From JADJNW01 sp964526645 (lineage in GTDB: Bacteria; Bacteroidota; Bacteroidia; Chitinophagales; Saprospiraceae), in contig CAZGJN010000013.1 in NCBI GenBank assembly GCA_964526645.1, forward strand, positions 1 to 64,000: a stretch of 64,000 nucleotides of DNA, written 5' to 3'. Of this stretch, positions 44,868 through 53,686 are shown in pieces; positions within the stretch are counted from its first letter, which is position 1, and each line of letters begins with the position of its first letter. The notes beneath the pieces are model-generated. The model was not told the DNA's origin and searched no databases. It was given only the letters and a program-made list of their open reading frames with translations. A program made the position numbers and the translations under genes.

Positions 44868-45178
44868 GTCCGTTTGATTTAATTAAAAAATATGAATTTT
44901 TAGCGTTTATGCCGATAATTATTTAAGAAGTTGCTTTCCGGAAAAACAGGTAAGAAAAGCGTCCTTTACTTTCATACTGCAAAACAAGATATATTTTTTG
45001 AATTAAACAAAGATACCGCAAAATAAAATTAAACTTTTGTGGGGCTAAACACTTGTAAAATGAAGGCTTCTCTTGCATTTATGGCTGGATAATTGAACTA
45101 AAGCAATAAAAAAGCTATTTTTGCCACAACACAAAGGGACAAAAATATTTTTTAAACGACCACAAGTAGCTCTATTGA
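44868..45178. other. Divergent intergenic region
   Basis: It separates the OmpA (-) and hydrolase (+) genes. A good + promoter lies at 45093..45123. CAAAGATA at 45008..45015 could be the -7 box of the OmpA gene on the - strand, but without a matching -33 box. No RNA gene is seen. Confidence 0.4.
45093..45123 (+). promoter_or_regulatory. Bacteroidota-type promoter of the alpha/beta hydrolase gene
   Basis: TTG (45093..45095), 20 bases, then TATTTTTG (45116..45123) match the TTG/TAnnTTTG consensus. Initiation would fall near 45130, about 50 bases before the start codon. Confidence 0.55.
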
Positions 45179-45949
45179 ATGAATTACGAAATAAAACAGG
45201 AAGGAAAATTTAAGTATATTGAGACAAAGGGTGGCGATGAGAATTTGTTGTTGCTTCATGGATTGTTTGGCGCGTTAAGCAATTTTGAGGGTATCCTTGA
45301 ATATTTTTCGAGCAAAATGAACGTAGTCGTTCCGATTCTTCCCATTTTCGAGTTGCCGCTCGTTAAGTTGTCTGTAACTGGATTGGCGGATCATGTAGCC
45401 GAATTTGTCAACTACAAAGGGTATGACAAGGTGCATGTTTTGGGCAATTCCTTAGGCGGGCATATCTCGCTGCTGTATGCGCTGGCGCACCCCCAAAAAA
45501 TTGCGTCGGTGATCCTCACGGGTAGCTCAGGGCTATTTGAAAGTGCGATGGGCACGAGTTTTCCTAAGCGTGGTGATTATGAGTTTATCAAAGTGAAAAC
45601 CCAGGCTACTTTTTATAAACCTGAAACCGCCAGCCAGGAATTAATAGACGAAGTATTCGATATTGTAAACGACCGCAATAAGGCTATTCGTATCATCGCT
45701 ACTTCCAAATCGGCGGTGCGGCACAATCTGGGGGACAAACTACAGTCCATTACTGCACCTACTTTGTTGATTTGGGGCAGGGAGGATCAAATCACGCCTG
45801 CTTTTGTTGGAGAAAAATTTAGGGAATTGATCAAGAATTCTCGGCTTATTTTTATTGAACAATGTGGGCATGCACCTATGATGGAACATCCAGAGCAATT
45901 TAACAAGCATTTGGAGGCATTCTTGGAAGAGGTAATGGCAAAAGCATAG
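45179..45949 (+). CDS. Alpha/beta hydrolase
   Basis: A 256-residue alpha/beta-hydrolase. The oxyanion segment is LLLHGLFG, the nucleophile elbow GNSLGGH, the acid Asp in WGREDQIT and the His in CGHAPMMEHP. There is no signal peptide. The cap region is small. The substrate (ester or C-C bond) cannot be told. It is transcribed alone from the promoter at 45093..45123. Confidence 0.88.
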   Translation: MNYEIKQEGKFKYIETKGGDENLLLLHGLFGALSNFEGILEYFSSKMNVVVPILPIFELPLVKLSVTGLADHVAEFVNYKGYDKVHVLGNSLGGHISLLYALAHPQKIASVILTGSSGLFESAMGTSFPKRGDYEFIKVKTQATFYKPETASQELIDEVFDIVNDRNKAIRIIATSKSAVRHNLGDKLQSITAPTLLIWGREDQITPAFVGEKFRELIKNSRLIFIEQCGHAPMMEHPEQFNKHLEAFLEEVMAKA

Positions 45950-46109
45950 CTTCTCTCGCGAATATACTGCAGATTGCGGTATGAAAACGAACGATAGATA
46001 GCCCACTTTTAGCTTTGAATACAATATATCAACCGCTTCTTACATTTTATCTGAATTGTATTATTCACTGTGTGGCATTTGTTTTCCATTCACATCAATA
46101 AATTCTTTT

Positions 46110-48779
46110 ATGAAAAAATGTTTTGATTTGTTCGTTGTATTATTGGTGCTCCTTTCGGCTTGTAATACACAAAAAAATATTCCTGAAACGACAAGAGCGA
46201 CCGCAGAGGTACCCAATGAAGTGAGAAACCTGGATACGGTAGTAGTAGCTCCTGAATGGTCGGGTGGGGAAGAACTTCCAGAAGATACAGTCCAAGAAGA
46301 GCTTCCCAACACCTTGCCTATTTATAATCCTAGCAATACGCGCCAAAATGATCTATTGCATACCAAACTGGATATTCGCTTCGATTGGGAAAAGCAGCAA
46401 GTAATAGGAAAGGCCACACTGAAATGCAAGCCTTACTTGCGGGCGGTCAGTTCGATTACCTTAGATGCCAAAGATTTCGAGTTTCAAAAAATTACTTTTG
46501 AAGGTAAAAATGAACCCTTGAAATACAAGTACGAAAACGGATTACTGGTGATTGATTTGGGGCGCAGTTTTCAAAAAAATGAGGAATATTCGATTTACAT
46601 TGAGTACATAGCAAGCCCCGCTGAAACGGGGGGTAGCGAAGCCATTACCTCCGATCAGGGCTTGTTTTTTATTAATCCGAAAGGAGAAGACCCTGAAAAA
46701 CCCCAACAAATATGGACGCAAGGAGAGACTAACTGGAATTCCCGCTGGTTTCCGACCATTGATCACCCCAACGAGCGCTGCACGCAAGAGGTTTCGTTGA
46801 CGGTGGCCGATAAATACACTACGCTTTCCAATGGGTTGTTGGTTTCTTCCAAAAAGAATGCCGATGGCACTCGCACCGATTATTGGAAAATGGACAAACC
46901 GCATGCGCCCTATCTTTTTATGATTGCAGTGGGTGAATACGCCGTGGTAAAGGATAAGTGGAAAGATGTTCCACTGGAATATTATGTAGAAAAGAAGTAT
47001 GCCGACCATGCCAAGGCAATTTTTGCACATACGCCTGAAATGCTGGATTTTTTCTCCACCAAAACGGGCGTGAAATACCCCTGGCAGAAGCTTTCTCAAA
47101 TCGTAGTGCGTGACTATGTATCCGGGGCAATGGAAAATACAACCGCTATCATCTATGGAGAATTTGTTCAAAAAACAAACCGCGAACTGATTGATAATGA
47201 CAATGACTACATCGTAGCACATGAAATATTCCATCATTGGTTTGGCGATTATGTCACTTGCGAAAGCTGGGCGAACCTCACCATGAATGAGGGCTTCGCC
47301 AACTACAGTGAGTATCTTTGGTTTGAACACAAATACGGAGCAGATCGCGCTGATTTCCACTTGCTTAATGAATGGAGTGGCTACATCGGCTCGGCGGGCG
47401 GCGGCAATGTGCACCCGCTTATCCACTTTGGCTACAATAACAACGAAGATATGTTTGACGCACACAGCTACAATAAAGGCGGTGCGACCTTGCACATGCT
47501 GCGAAACTATGTAGGCGACGAGGCTTTCTGGATGGCGCTCAACAAATACTTGATGGACAACGCCTACAAATCAGTGGAAGTCCATAACCTCCGATTGGCT
47601 TTTGAAGAAGTGACCGGCGAAGACCTCAACTGGTTTTTCAATCAATGGTACCTGGCTGCCGGGCATCCGATTTTGAATATCAATTACGCCTATGACGAAG
47701 CAAGCCAACTGGTGAGCCTAACCGTTGAACAACAACAAAGCACAAAAGGAGGGGTACCAGCTATTTTTCAACTCCCTGTGAATGTAGATATTTATACCGC
47801 TGAAGGTACACCCCAAAGAACGCGCATCTGGGTAAACGAACGCAATCAAACCTTTACTTTTCCAATAAGCCAAAAACCGAAGTTGGTGACTTTTGATGCG
47901 GATAGGATGTTGCTTTGCGAAAAAACAGAGAACAAAACCGAGGAAGAATATATTTTCCAGTTTTATAATACGCCAAAGTTCTATGACCGTTATGAGGCGC
48001 TTACAGCATTGATAGAAAGTGAAAACCCAGCAGCAAAGGACCTCATGCGAGCCGGGCTAAAAGACAAATTTTGGGTGATTCGGGCAATAGCGCTTAATCA
48101 GCTTTTGAAAGAAGACATAGACCAAGCTACTAAAGCCGTCTTGCTCAATATCGCTGCCAATGATCCTAATGCCCAAATGCGCATGAGTGCTATTGATAAG
48201 CTCGCGGAATTGGGAGATGAAGCCTTGCTTGAAATCGCTAAAAAAGCAGTGGAAAAAGATTCTGCTTACAATGTGATCGCTTCAGGGTTGCAGGCACTCT
48301 CGGCCCTTGAGCCGCAAACGGCGCTCGAGTATGCAAAAAAGCTGGAAAATGTGAAAAACGATGATATCCTGCTGGTGGTGAGTAATGTGTATGGGGAAAA
48401 TGGCAGTGCTCAAAACTTAGCTTTTTTTGAAAGGAATTTTGAAAATACCGATGGCTACACGGCGCTCTATTTTATTGAAAATTACCAAAAGTTATTCAAA
48501 AAAGGGGAAGATGCCACGCTTTGGGCTGGTGTAGAAAACCTGAAAAAAATGGCATTGGATCAGAAACAAAGTCTCTGGCGCAGATTTGCTTCTACCAAAT
48601 CGCTCAACGATTTGCGCAATGAGTGCAATGCTGCTGCAAAAGAGCAAAGTGATAGCGCCCAAAAGGAAAAACTAATGACTCAGGTGACCAAGCTTTCGGA
48701 AATAATCGAGGCAATTAAAAGCACAGAGACCAATAGCCAACTGATTGCTTTGTATGGCCAAATGATTATTAATGAATGA
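46110..48779 (+). CDS. M1-family aminopeptidase lipoprotein
   Basis: About 889 residues from the ATG at 46110, which gives a lipoprotein signal (LLSAC). The upstream frame extension to 46056 starts with TTG and is unlikely. The domains are an N-terminal beta-saddle and a gluzincin catalytic domain with SGAMENTTAI (exopeptidase G-x-M-E-N). The zinc motif is HEIFHHW (His371, His375), with the third ligand in NEGFANYSE. An ERAP-like middle and a C-terminal HEAT-like helical part follow. It removes N-terminal residues of peptides in the envelope. A perfect terminator follows. Confidence 0.94.
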   Translation: MKKCFDLFVVLLVLLSACNTQKNIPETTRATAEVPNEVRNLDTVVVAPEWSGGEELPEDTVQEELPNTLPIYNPSNTRQNDLLHTKLDIRFDWEKQQVIGKATLKCKPYLRAVSSITLDAKDFEFQKITFEGKNEPLKYKYENGLLVIDLGRSFQKNEEYSIYIEYIASPAETGGSEAITSDQGLFFINPKGEDPEKPQQIWTQGETNWNSRWFPTIDHPNERCTQEVSLTVADKYTTLSNGLLVSSKKNADGTRTDYWKMDKPHAPYLFMIAVGEYAVVKDKWKDVPLEYYVEKKYADHAKAIFAHTPEMLDFFSTKTGVKYPWQKLSQIVVRDYVSGAMENTTAIIYGEFVQKTNRELIDNDNDYIVAHEIFHHWFGDYVTCESWANLTMNEGFANYSEYLWFEHKYGADRADFHLLNEWSGYIGSAGGGNVHPLIHFGYNNNEDMFDAHSYNKGGATLHMLRNYVGDEAFWMALNKYLMDNAYKSVEVHNLRLAFEEVTGEDLNWFFNQWYLAAGHPILNINYAYDEASQLVSLTVEQQQSTKGGVPAIFQLPVNVDIYTAEGTPQRTRIWVNERNQTFTFPISQKPKLVTFDADRMLLCEKTENKTEEEYIFQFYNTPKFYDRYEALTALIESENPAAKDLMRAGLKDKFWVIRAIALNQLLKEDIDQATKAVLLNIAANDPNAQMRMSAIDKLAELGDEALLEIAKKAVEKDSAYNVIASGLQALSALEPQTALEYAKKLENVKNDDILLVVSNVYGENGSAQNLAFFERNFENTDGYTALYFIENYQKLFKKGEDATLWAGVENLKKMALDQKQSLWRRFASTKSLNDLRNECNAAAKEQSDSAQKEKLMTQVTKLSEIIEAIKSTETNSQLIALYGQMIINE

Positions 48780-48840
48780 AATACAAAGGTTAAATTTTCG
48801 ACATTTTTCTCATCTATCTATCCATTTTTTATAAATAGAA

Positions 48841-48872
48841 ATGCGCCTGGCAATGTAGATTGCCAGGCGCAT
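48841..48872. terminator. Bidirectional intrinsic terminator
   Basis: A perfect 14-base stem ATGCGCCTGGCAAT/ATTGCCAGGCGCAT with loop GTAG sits between the convergent M1 peptidase (+) and the Tsp protease (-) genes. Its T-run is weak but the stem is very stable. Confidence 0.85.
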
Positions 48873-48888
48873 CTTTGTTTGAAAGATT

Positions 48889-51024
48889 TTATTTTATCGA
48901 AATGACATCATGCATAATGTACAGTGCCTCCTTAAGGTAAATATCCTTGGATACAGCATCAATCAAATCTTTGTATTCAGCTGCCTCCACCGCAACATCT
49001 GCATTTGCCAAGGGTTGCGTTCCTGCACCAACGCTTCGAACCCCCTTGATCACCGTGTTTTTGAAAAGTTCTCGATATTCCTTATTTTGTTCTTTTCGGG
49101 CTTCCTCCATGGCCAGGTAGCGTTCCATCTGAAGCGGATAGGAAGTCTCCTTGCGTTGCTGCTGCACTCGCCTTGCATTTTGATCTATCTTTTTGAAAAG
49201 ATCACTCTGTGCGATTCTATTCTCGCTATTTGCCTTGATCTCCTTTAGCTTATGAATTTTATAAACATTTTGGCTATAATTCAAACCCTTTATCTGCGTC
49301 CAGGGCAAGGGATTTTTCTCTTCTTCTTCAATAATGTTGATGTAAGAATAATTATCGGGCAAAATAATATCAGGTGTAACGCCCTTCAGTTGCGTAGAAC
49401 TACCATTTATCCGATAAAATTTTTGCATCGTTACCTTCACTTCGCCCAGCGGTTTTAGTTCTTCAAAACCGCGCACCCCTCTGTCGAGATTGATAAAACG
49501 CTGTACCGTACCCTTGCCATAAGTGGATTTGCTACCCACAATGATCGCCCTGCCGTAATCCTGCAAAGCACCCGCCAAAATCTCGGAAGCAGAAGCACTA
49601 AAAGAATTGACCATCACAACCAGCGGCCCATTGTATTGCACCTGGGGGTTCTGGTCCTCCAGAATTTCTGGCTCACTGTCCTTTGATTTCACCTGAACGA
49701 TGGGCCCTTTTTCAATAAAAAAACCTGACATTTCGACGGCCTCGTATAGCGCCCCGCCCGTATTGTTGCGCAAATCAAGGATGATACCATTTACATTTTC
49801 GGCTTTTAATTTTTCCAGTTCGGCTGCCACATCTTTTGCACAAAAGCGACCATTGGCATCATCGAAATTAGCGTAGAACTTGGGCAAAAAGATGTACCCG
49901 ATTTTTTCGCCCTCATTAGCACCGTCTATGATGAGCGACTTTGCAAAACTCTCTTCCAGCACTACCAAATCCCTGATAATGACAATATCTTTGATCGTCC
50001 CATCTGTTTTTTTCACGTTGAGACGCACTTTTGTCCCTTTTTTTCCTCTGATGAGTTGCACCACATCATCGCCATTCATACCAACTACATCCTTGAACTC
50101 TCCGTCGCCTTGCGCCACCTTCAGAATCACATCGTTTTCTTGCAATTCCTTCCCTTTCCAGGCGGGTCCCCCCACCACGATTTCCGAAACTTTTGTGTAA
50201 TCTCCAATAGTGAGCAATCTTGCTCCAATACCCTCCAATTGACCATAGAAGTCAATCTCAAATCGCTGTTTTTCAACAGGTTCGAAGTAAATGGATTGCG
50301 GGTCAAAAATATTGGTAAACGCCGTGAGATAATCCCCAAACCGCGAAGAACGCTTGATTTTCTTAAAATTGCTAAAGCGCAAATCCATGTTTTCCAAAAC
50401 CTTGGCGCGTGCTTCTTTCTCAATCTCAGCTAATGGTATATTATTACCCTCTTCTCCTGCTTCTTTCATGCCTTCCAGCTTATCTGCTACACGGCTCAAT
50501 ACTTCGAATTTTAGATACTTGCGCCAGTATTCCTTCAGTTCTTTCTCATTGGCAGCAAAAGGACGTTTATCGCCACTCAATTCCACATATTCTTCGGTAG
50601 AAAAATCAAAAGGCTGGGCAAGAATCTCCTTATAAAATGTCTGCGCGCGATTGATCCCATTATCGAGTAAAGATAAAGAAAGATCAAAAAAATCATGATT
50701 ACTGGCGAGCAACTGGTCGTCCAGATTTTTTTTATGAACACTCAGGCGATTGACTTCTTCCTGGGTGAGGAAATTGCGCCCGCTGTCAATCCGATCGAGG
50801 TATAAATCATATAATTTTTCCGAAAATTTGTCATCTAAAACCTGCGGCTGAAAGTGCGCCTGATTCATTACACTTAAAACAATCCGCATTAGCACAGCCT
50901 CTTTCTCCTGGGGATCCGCTTTGGGATAAAAAGCTGCTACAATCAGGGTGACTACCAACACCGAGAAGAATATCGGTCCTCTCAATTTCATAAGTTTTCG
51001 TTTTACAGATGTGAAAAAAGACAT
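48889..51024 (-). CDS. prc: Carboxy-terminal processing protease (Tsp/Prc, S41)
   Basis: A 711-residue protease with an N-terminal membrane/signal helix (FFSVLVVTLIVAAFY). A long helical region is followed by a PDZ domain (about 235 to 340), then the S41 catalytic domain with LDLRNNTGGAL. The catalytic Ser lies in NSFSASASEILAG and the Lys in STYGKGTVQ. A DUF3340-type C-terminal helix ends the protein. It degrades or trims proteins at their C-terminus in the periplasm. The length agrees with the Prc group rather than the shorter CtpA group. Confidence 0.93.
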   Translation of the reverse strand: MSFFTSVKRKLMKLRGPIFFSVLVVTLIVAAFYPKADPQEKEAVLMRIVLSVMNQAHFQPQVLDDKFSEKLYDLYLDRIDSGRNFLTQEEVNRLSVHKKNLDDQLLASNHDFFDLSLSLLDNGINRAQTFYKEILAQPFDFSTEEYVELSGDKRPFAANEKELKEYWRKYLKFEVLSRVADKLEGMKEAGEEGNNIPLAEIEKEARAKVLENMDLRFSNFKKIKRSSRFGDYLTAFTNIFDPQSIYFEPVEKQRFEIDFYGQLEGIGARLLTIGDYTKVSEIVVGGPAWKGKELQENDVILKVAQGDGEFKDVVGMNGDDVVQLIRGKKGTKVRLNVKKTDGTIKDIVIIRDLVVLEESFAKSLIIDGANEGEKIGYIFLPKFYANFDDANGRFCAKDVAAELEKLKAENVNGIILDLRNNTGGALYEAVEMSGFFIEKGPIVQVKSKDSEPEILEDQNPQVQYNGPLVVMVNSFSASASEILAGALQDYGRAIIVGSKSTYGKGTVQRFINLDRGVRGFEELKPLGEVKVTMQKFYRINGSSTQLKGVTPDIILPDNYSYINIIEEEEKNPLPWTQIKGLNYSQNVYKIHKLKEIKANSENRIAQSDLFKKIDQNARRVQQQRKETSYPLQMERYLAMEEARKEQNKEYRELFKNTVIKGVRSVGAGTQPLANADVAVEAAEYKDLIDAVSKDIYLKEALYIMHDVISIK

Positions 51025-51287
51025 TTGCTATGATTCAAAATGTTGCATAATAACGTTGAATCTCCAATAAAGATATTGTTTTTGATTAAAATGTTTGGCG
51101 ATAATCAGGCCAATGGCGTTTTTAACAAAACAATAACAGCGTTTTCTTGCTATCCATTTAAAAGTGGAGCTTTAGGCTAAAAGGGATTGTAAAAATACAA
51201 TCTTTTGGAGAGTAACGCAAGTATCAAACAAAAACGCCCCATCCAGAAGGAAGAGGCGATTTTGCTATTTCGGGTGATGTTTGTTTT

Positions 51288-53474
51288 TTATAGCAATGGC
51301 GCAATCACCAAGGCTACAACTGACATCAATTTCAAAAGAATATTCAGGGATGGACCCGATGTATCCTTAAATGGATCACCTACGGTATCGCCTACTACAG
51401 CTGCTTTGTGTGGTGCAGAGCCTTTGTAGAAGACTTCCCCTTTGATGGTTACCCCTTCTTCAAACATTTTTTTCGCGTTATCCCAAGCGCCACCTGCGTT
51501 GGATTGGAAAATGGCCATCAAAACCCCTGAAACAGTCACCCCTGCCAACAAGCCACCCAACATCTCGGAACCGCCAAGAAATCCAACTAACACAGGTGCT
51601 GCTACTGCTAACAAACCCGGCAAAACCATTTCGCGAATTGCAGCACGGGTAGAAATGTCCACACACTTGCCGTATTCAGCTTTGCCATCGGCTTCTTCGA
51701 ATGTATTGCGATCTGCTTCATTCCACTCGCTCATTTCCTTGCCCTCATTTTTAAGCATGACTGCCAAAGCTGCTTTCAAAGCTGGAATCTCTCTAAACTG
51801 GCGGCGTACCTCGTCAATCATGCGCTCTGCGGCACGCCCTACTGCTTGCATGGCTAAGGCAGAAAATACAAATGGCAACATCCCCCCGATGAGCAAACCA
51901 GCCATCACAACCGCCTTGGAAATGTCAATACTGGCAATATTAGCCGAAGTCATATATGCCCCAAAAAGCGCCAGGGCAGTCAGAGCAGCAGACGCAATTG
52001 CAAATCCTTTTCCAATCGCAGCAGTCGTATTGCCTACGGCATCCAATTTGTCGGTACGCTTACGCACTTCTTTTGGCAATTCACTCATTTCTGCAATACC
52101 GCCTGCATTATCCGAAATGGGTCCATACGCATCTACCGCCAATTGAATGCCGAGGTTGGACAACATACCCACCGCAGCGATAGCAATACCATACAAACCC
52201 GCCACGTTAAATGCTAAAATGATGGAAATCGCAATAATGATGATCGGAATCGCTGTAGAAATCATCCCTACGCCCAATCCTGCGATGATATTCGTGGCCG
52301 CCCCTGTGGATGACTGGCGCACAATGTTTAGCACTGGGCGCTTACCTGTGCCCGTGTAGTACTCCGTAATCATGCCCACCAACAAACCTGCGACCAAGCC
52401 AATGATAGTGGCAAAAAAGACATTAGTGGAAGTCATCTCGCGAGTAACGCCGTAGAGCTTGTCTTCAAATATCCATTCCGCTGGCAAAACACCTTTGATG
52501 ATGAACCAGGAAGCAATAATCATTACGATAGAAGAACCGAATTCTCCGATATTCAAAGCCCGCTGCGGACTGCCCCCTTCTTTCACCCTTACGAAAAAAG
52601 TACCGATAATGGAGGTCACAATGCCTGCGCCTGCCAAAATCAGTGGCAACAACACCGCTGAAAGTCCATTAAAATCATCCGAAAAAGTAGAGCTGGTCAT
52701 AAATACAGCACCCAACACCATGGTGGAAACGATAGAACCAACGTAAGATTCAAACAAATCGGCACCCATGCCTGCCACGTCACCTACATTGTCGCCTACG
52801 TTGTCAGCAATAGTAGCGGGATTCAAAGGGTGATCTTCCGGGATGCCGGCTTCCACTTTGCCTACAAGGTCTGCCCCTACGTCTGCTGCTTTGGTATAAA
52901 TACCGCCGCCTACCCTTGCAAATAAAGCAATGGAAGAAGCCCCAAAAGAAAAACCTGTGATAACTGTGATCACGCGGTTTACATCATCATAAGTACCATT
53001 TCCAAACATGTAGCTATAAACAATAAACAACACACTCAATCCTAACACACCCAAACCTACTACACCCATCCCCATCACAGAACCACCGGCAAAAGCGATC
53101 TCCAGCGCCTTGCCCAGACTAACGCGCGCTGCATTGGTCGTACGCACATTGGCTTTCGTAGCTACACGCATCCCAATAAAACCTGCCAATGCAGAACAAA
53201 AAGCACCTAAAATAAACGATACCGCTACCAATGGCGAAGAATCCGGTGTGTTCCCGCTCAAGCCTAATAGAATCGCAACTGCCCCAACAAAAATGGCGAG
53301 AATACGATATTCCGCCTTCAAAAATGCCATGGCACCCTCTGCGATTGCATTTGCAATTTTTTTCATTTTGTCACTACCAGCATCCTGCCGATTGACCCAA
53401 GCTGTTTTCCATAAGGTGTACAACAAAGCAAGTATGCCAAAAGCCGGAATCACATAAGTAATTGTAGCACTCAT
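51288..53474 (-). CDS. hppA: Membrane-bound ion-pumping pyrophosphatase, K+-dependent type
   Basis: A 728-residue protein with about sixteen membrane helices that couples pyrophosphate hydrolysis to Na+ and/or H+ export. The substrate loop DVGADLVGKVEAGIPEDHP and the acidic metal motif DNVGDNVGDVAGMGAD are intact. The second acidic cluster is DAYGPISDNAGGIAEM. The K+ dependence position shows Ala (GNTTAAIGKG), the mark of K+-dependent enzymes (Lys in independent ones). The gene is monocistronic with a clear promoter. Confidence 0.95.
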   Translation of the reverse strand: MSATITYVIPAFGILALLYTLWKTAWVNRQDAGSDKMKKIANAIAEGAMAFLKAEYRILAIFVGAVAILLGLSGNTPDSSPLVAVSFILGAFCSALAGFIGMRVATKANVRTTNAARVSLGKALEIAFAGGSVMGMGVVGLGVLGLSVLFIVYSYMFGNGTYDDVNRVITVITGFSFGASSIALFARVGGGIYTKAADVGADLVGKVEAGIPEDHPLNPATIADNVGDNVGDVAGMGADLFESYVGSIVSTMVLGAVFMTSSTFSDDFNGLSAVLLPLILAGAGIVTSIIGTFFVRVKEGGSPQRALNIGEFGSSIVMIIASWFIIKGVLPAEWIFEDKLYGVTREMTSTNVFFATIIGLVAGLLVGMITEYYTGTGKRPVLNIVRQSSTGAATNIIAGLGVGMISTAIPIIIIAISIILAFNVAGLYGIAIAAVGMLSNLGIQLAVDAYGPISDNAGGIAEMSELPKEVRKRTDKLDAVGNTTAAIGKGFAIASAALTALALFGAYMTSANIASIDISKAVVMAGLLIGGMLPFVFSALAMQAVGRAAERMIDEVRRQFREIPALKAALAVMLKNEGKEMSEWNEADRNTFEEADGKAEYGKCVDISTRAAIREMVLPGLLAVAAPVLVGFLGGSEMLGGLLAGVTVSGVLMAIFQSNAGGAWDNAKKMFEEGVTIKGEVFYKGSAPHKAAVVGDTVGDPFKDTSGPSLNILLKLMSVVALVIAPLL

Positions 53475-53590
53475 ACGAGTCTCTTTTTAAGTTTTCGTGG
53501 TGAAATTTTAGTTACGCGCTGAAGGTTGGAAGCTTCCTTCTATAAGGTCACAAAAGCTTACAACAAATCGCATTTTTAAAAATACGCCCG

Positions 53591-53622
53591 CAAAAGTAAA
53601 TCAATATTTTGGCTTGTCCAAA
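53591..53622 (-). promoter_or_regulatory. Bacteroidota-type promoter of hppA
   Basis: On the - strand TTTG (53622..53619), 20 bases, then TACTTTTG (53598..53591) fit the -33/-7 consensus. Initiation is expected near 53585, giving a leader of about 110 bases before the hppA ATG. Confidence 0.6.
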
Positions 53623-53686
53623 CGAAATAAGGGATTGAAATACAGGATGATTTTATAAATGGCGATAATCTTCATCCGAAAATAGA

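Noticed and set aside
46542..47495. Long - strand open frame of 317 codons
   Set aside because: It is antisense to the M1 aminopeptidase catalytic domain, has no recognisable motif, and the + strand gene is certain.
51442..52146. Long + strand open frame of 234 codons
   Set aside because: It is antisense to the well-supported pyrophosphatase gene, and its composition (Ala/Pro/Ser/Thr rich) is that of a mirrored membrane-protein frame.
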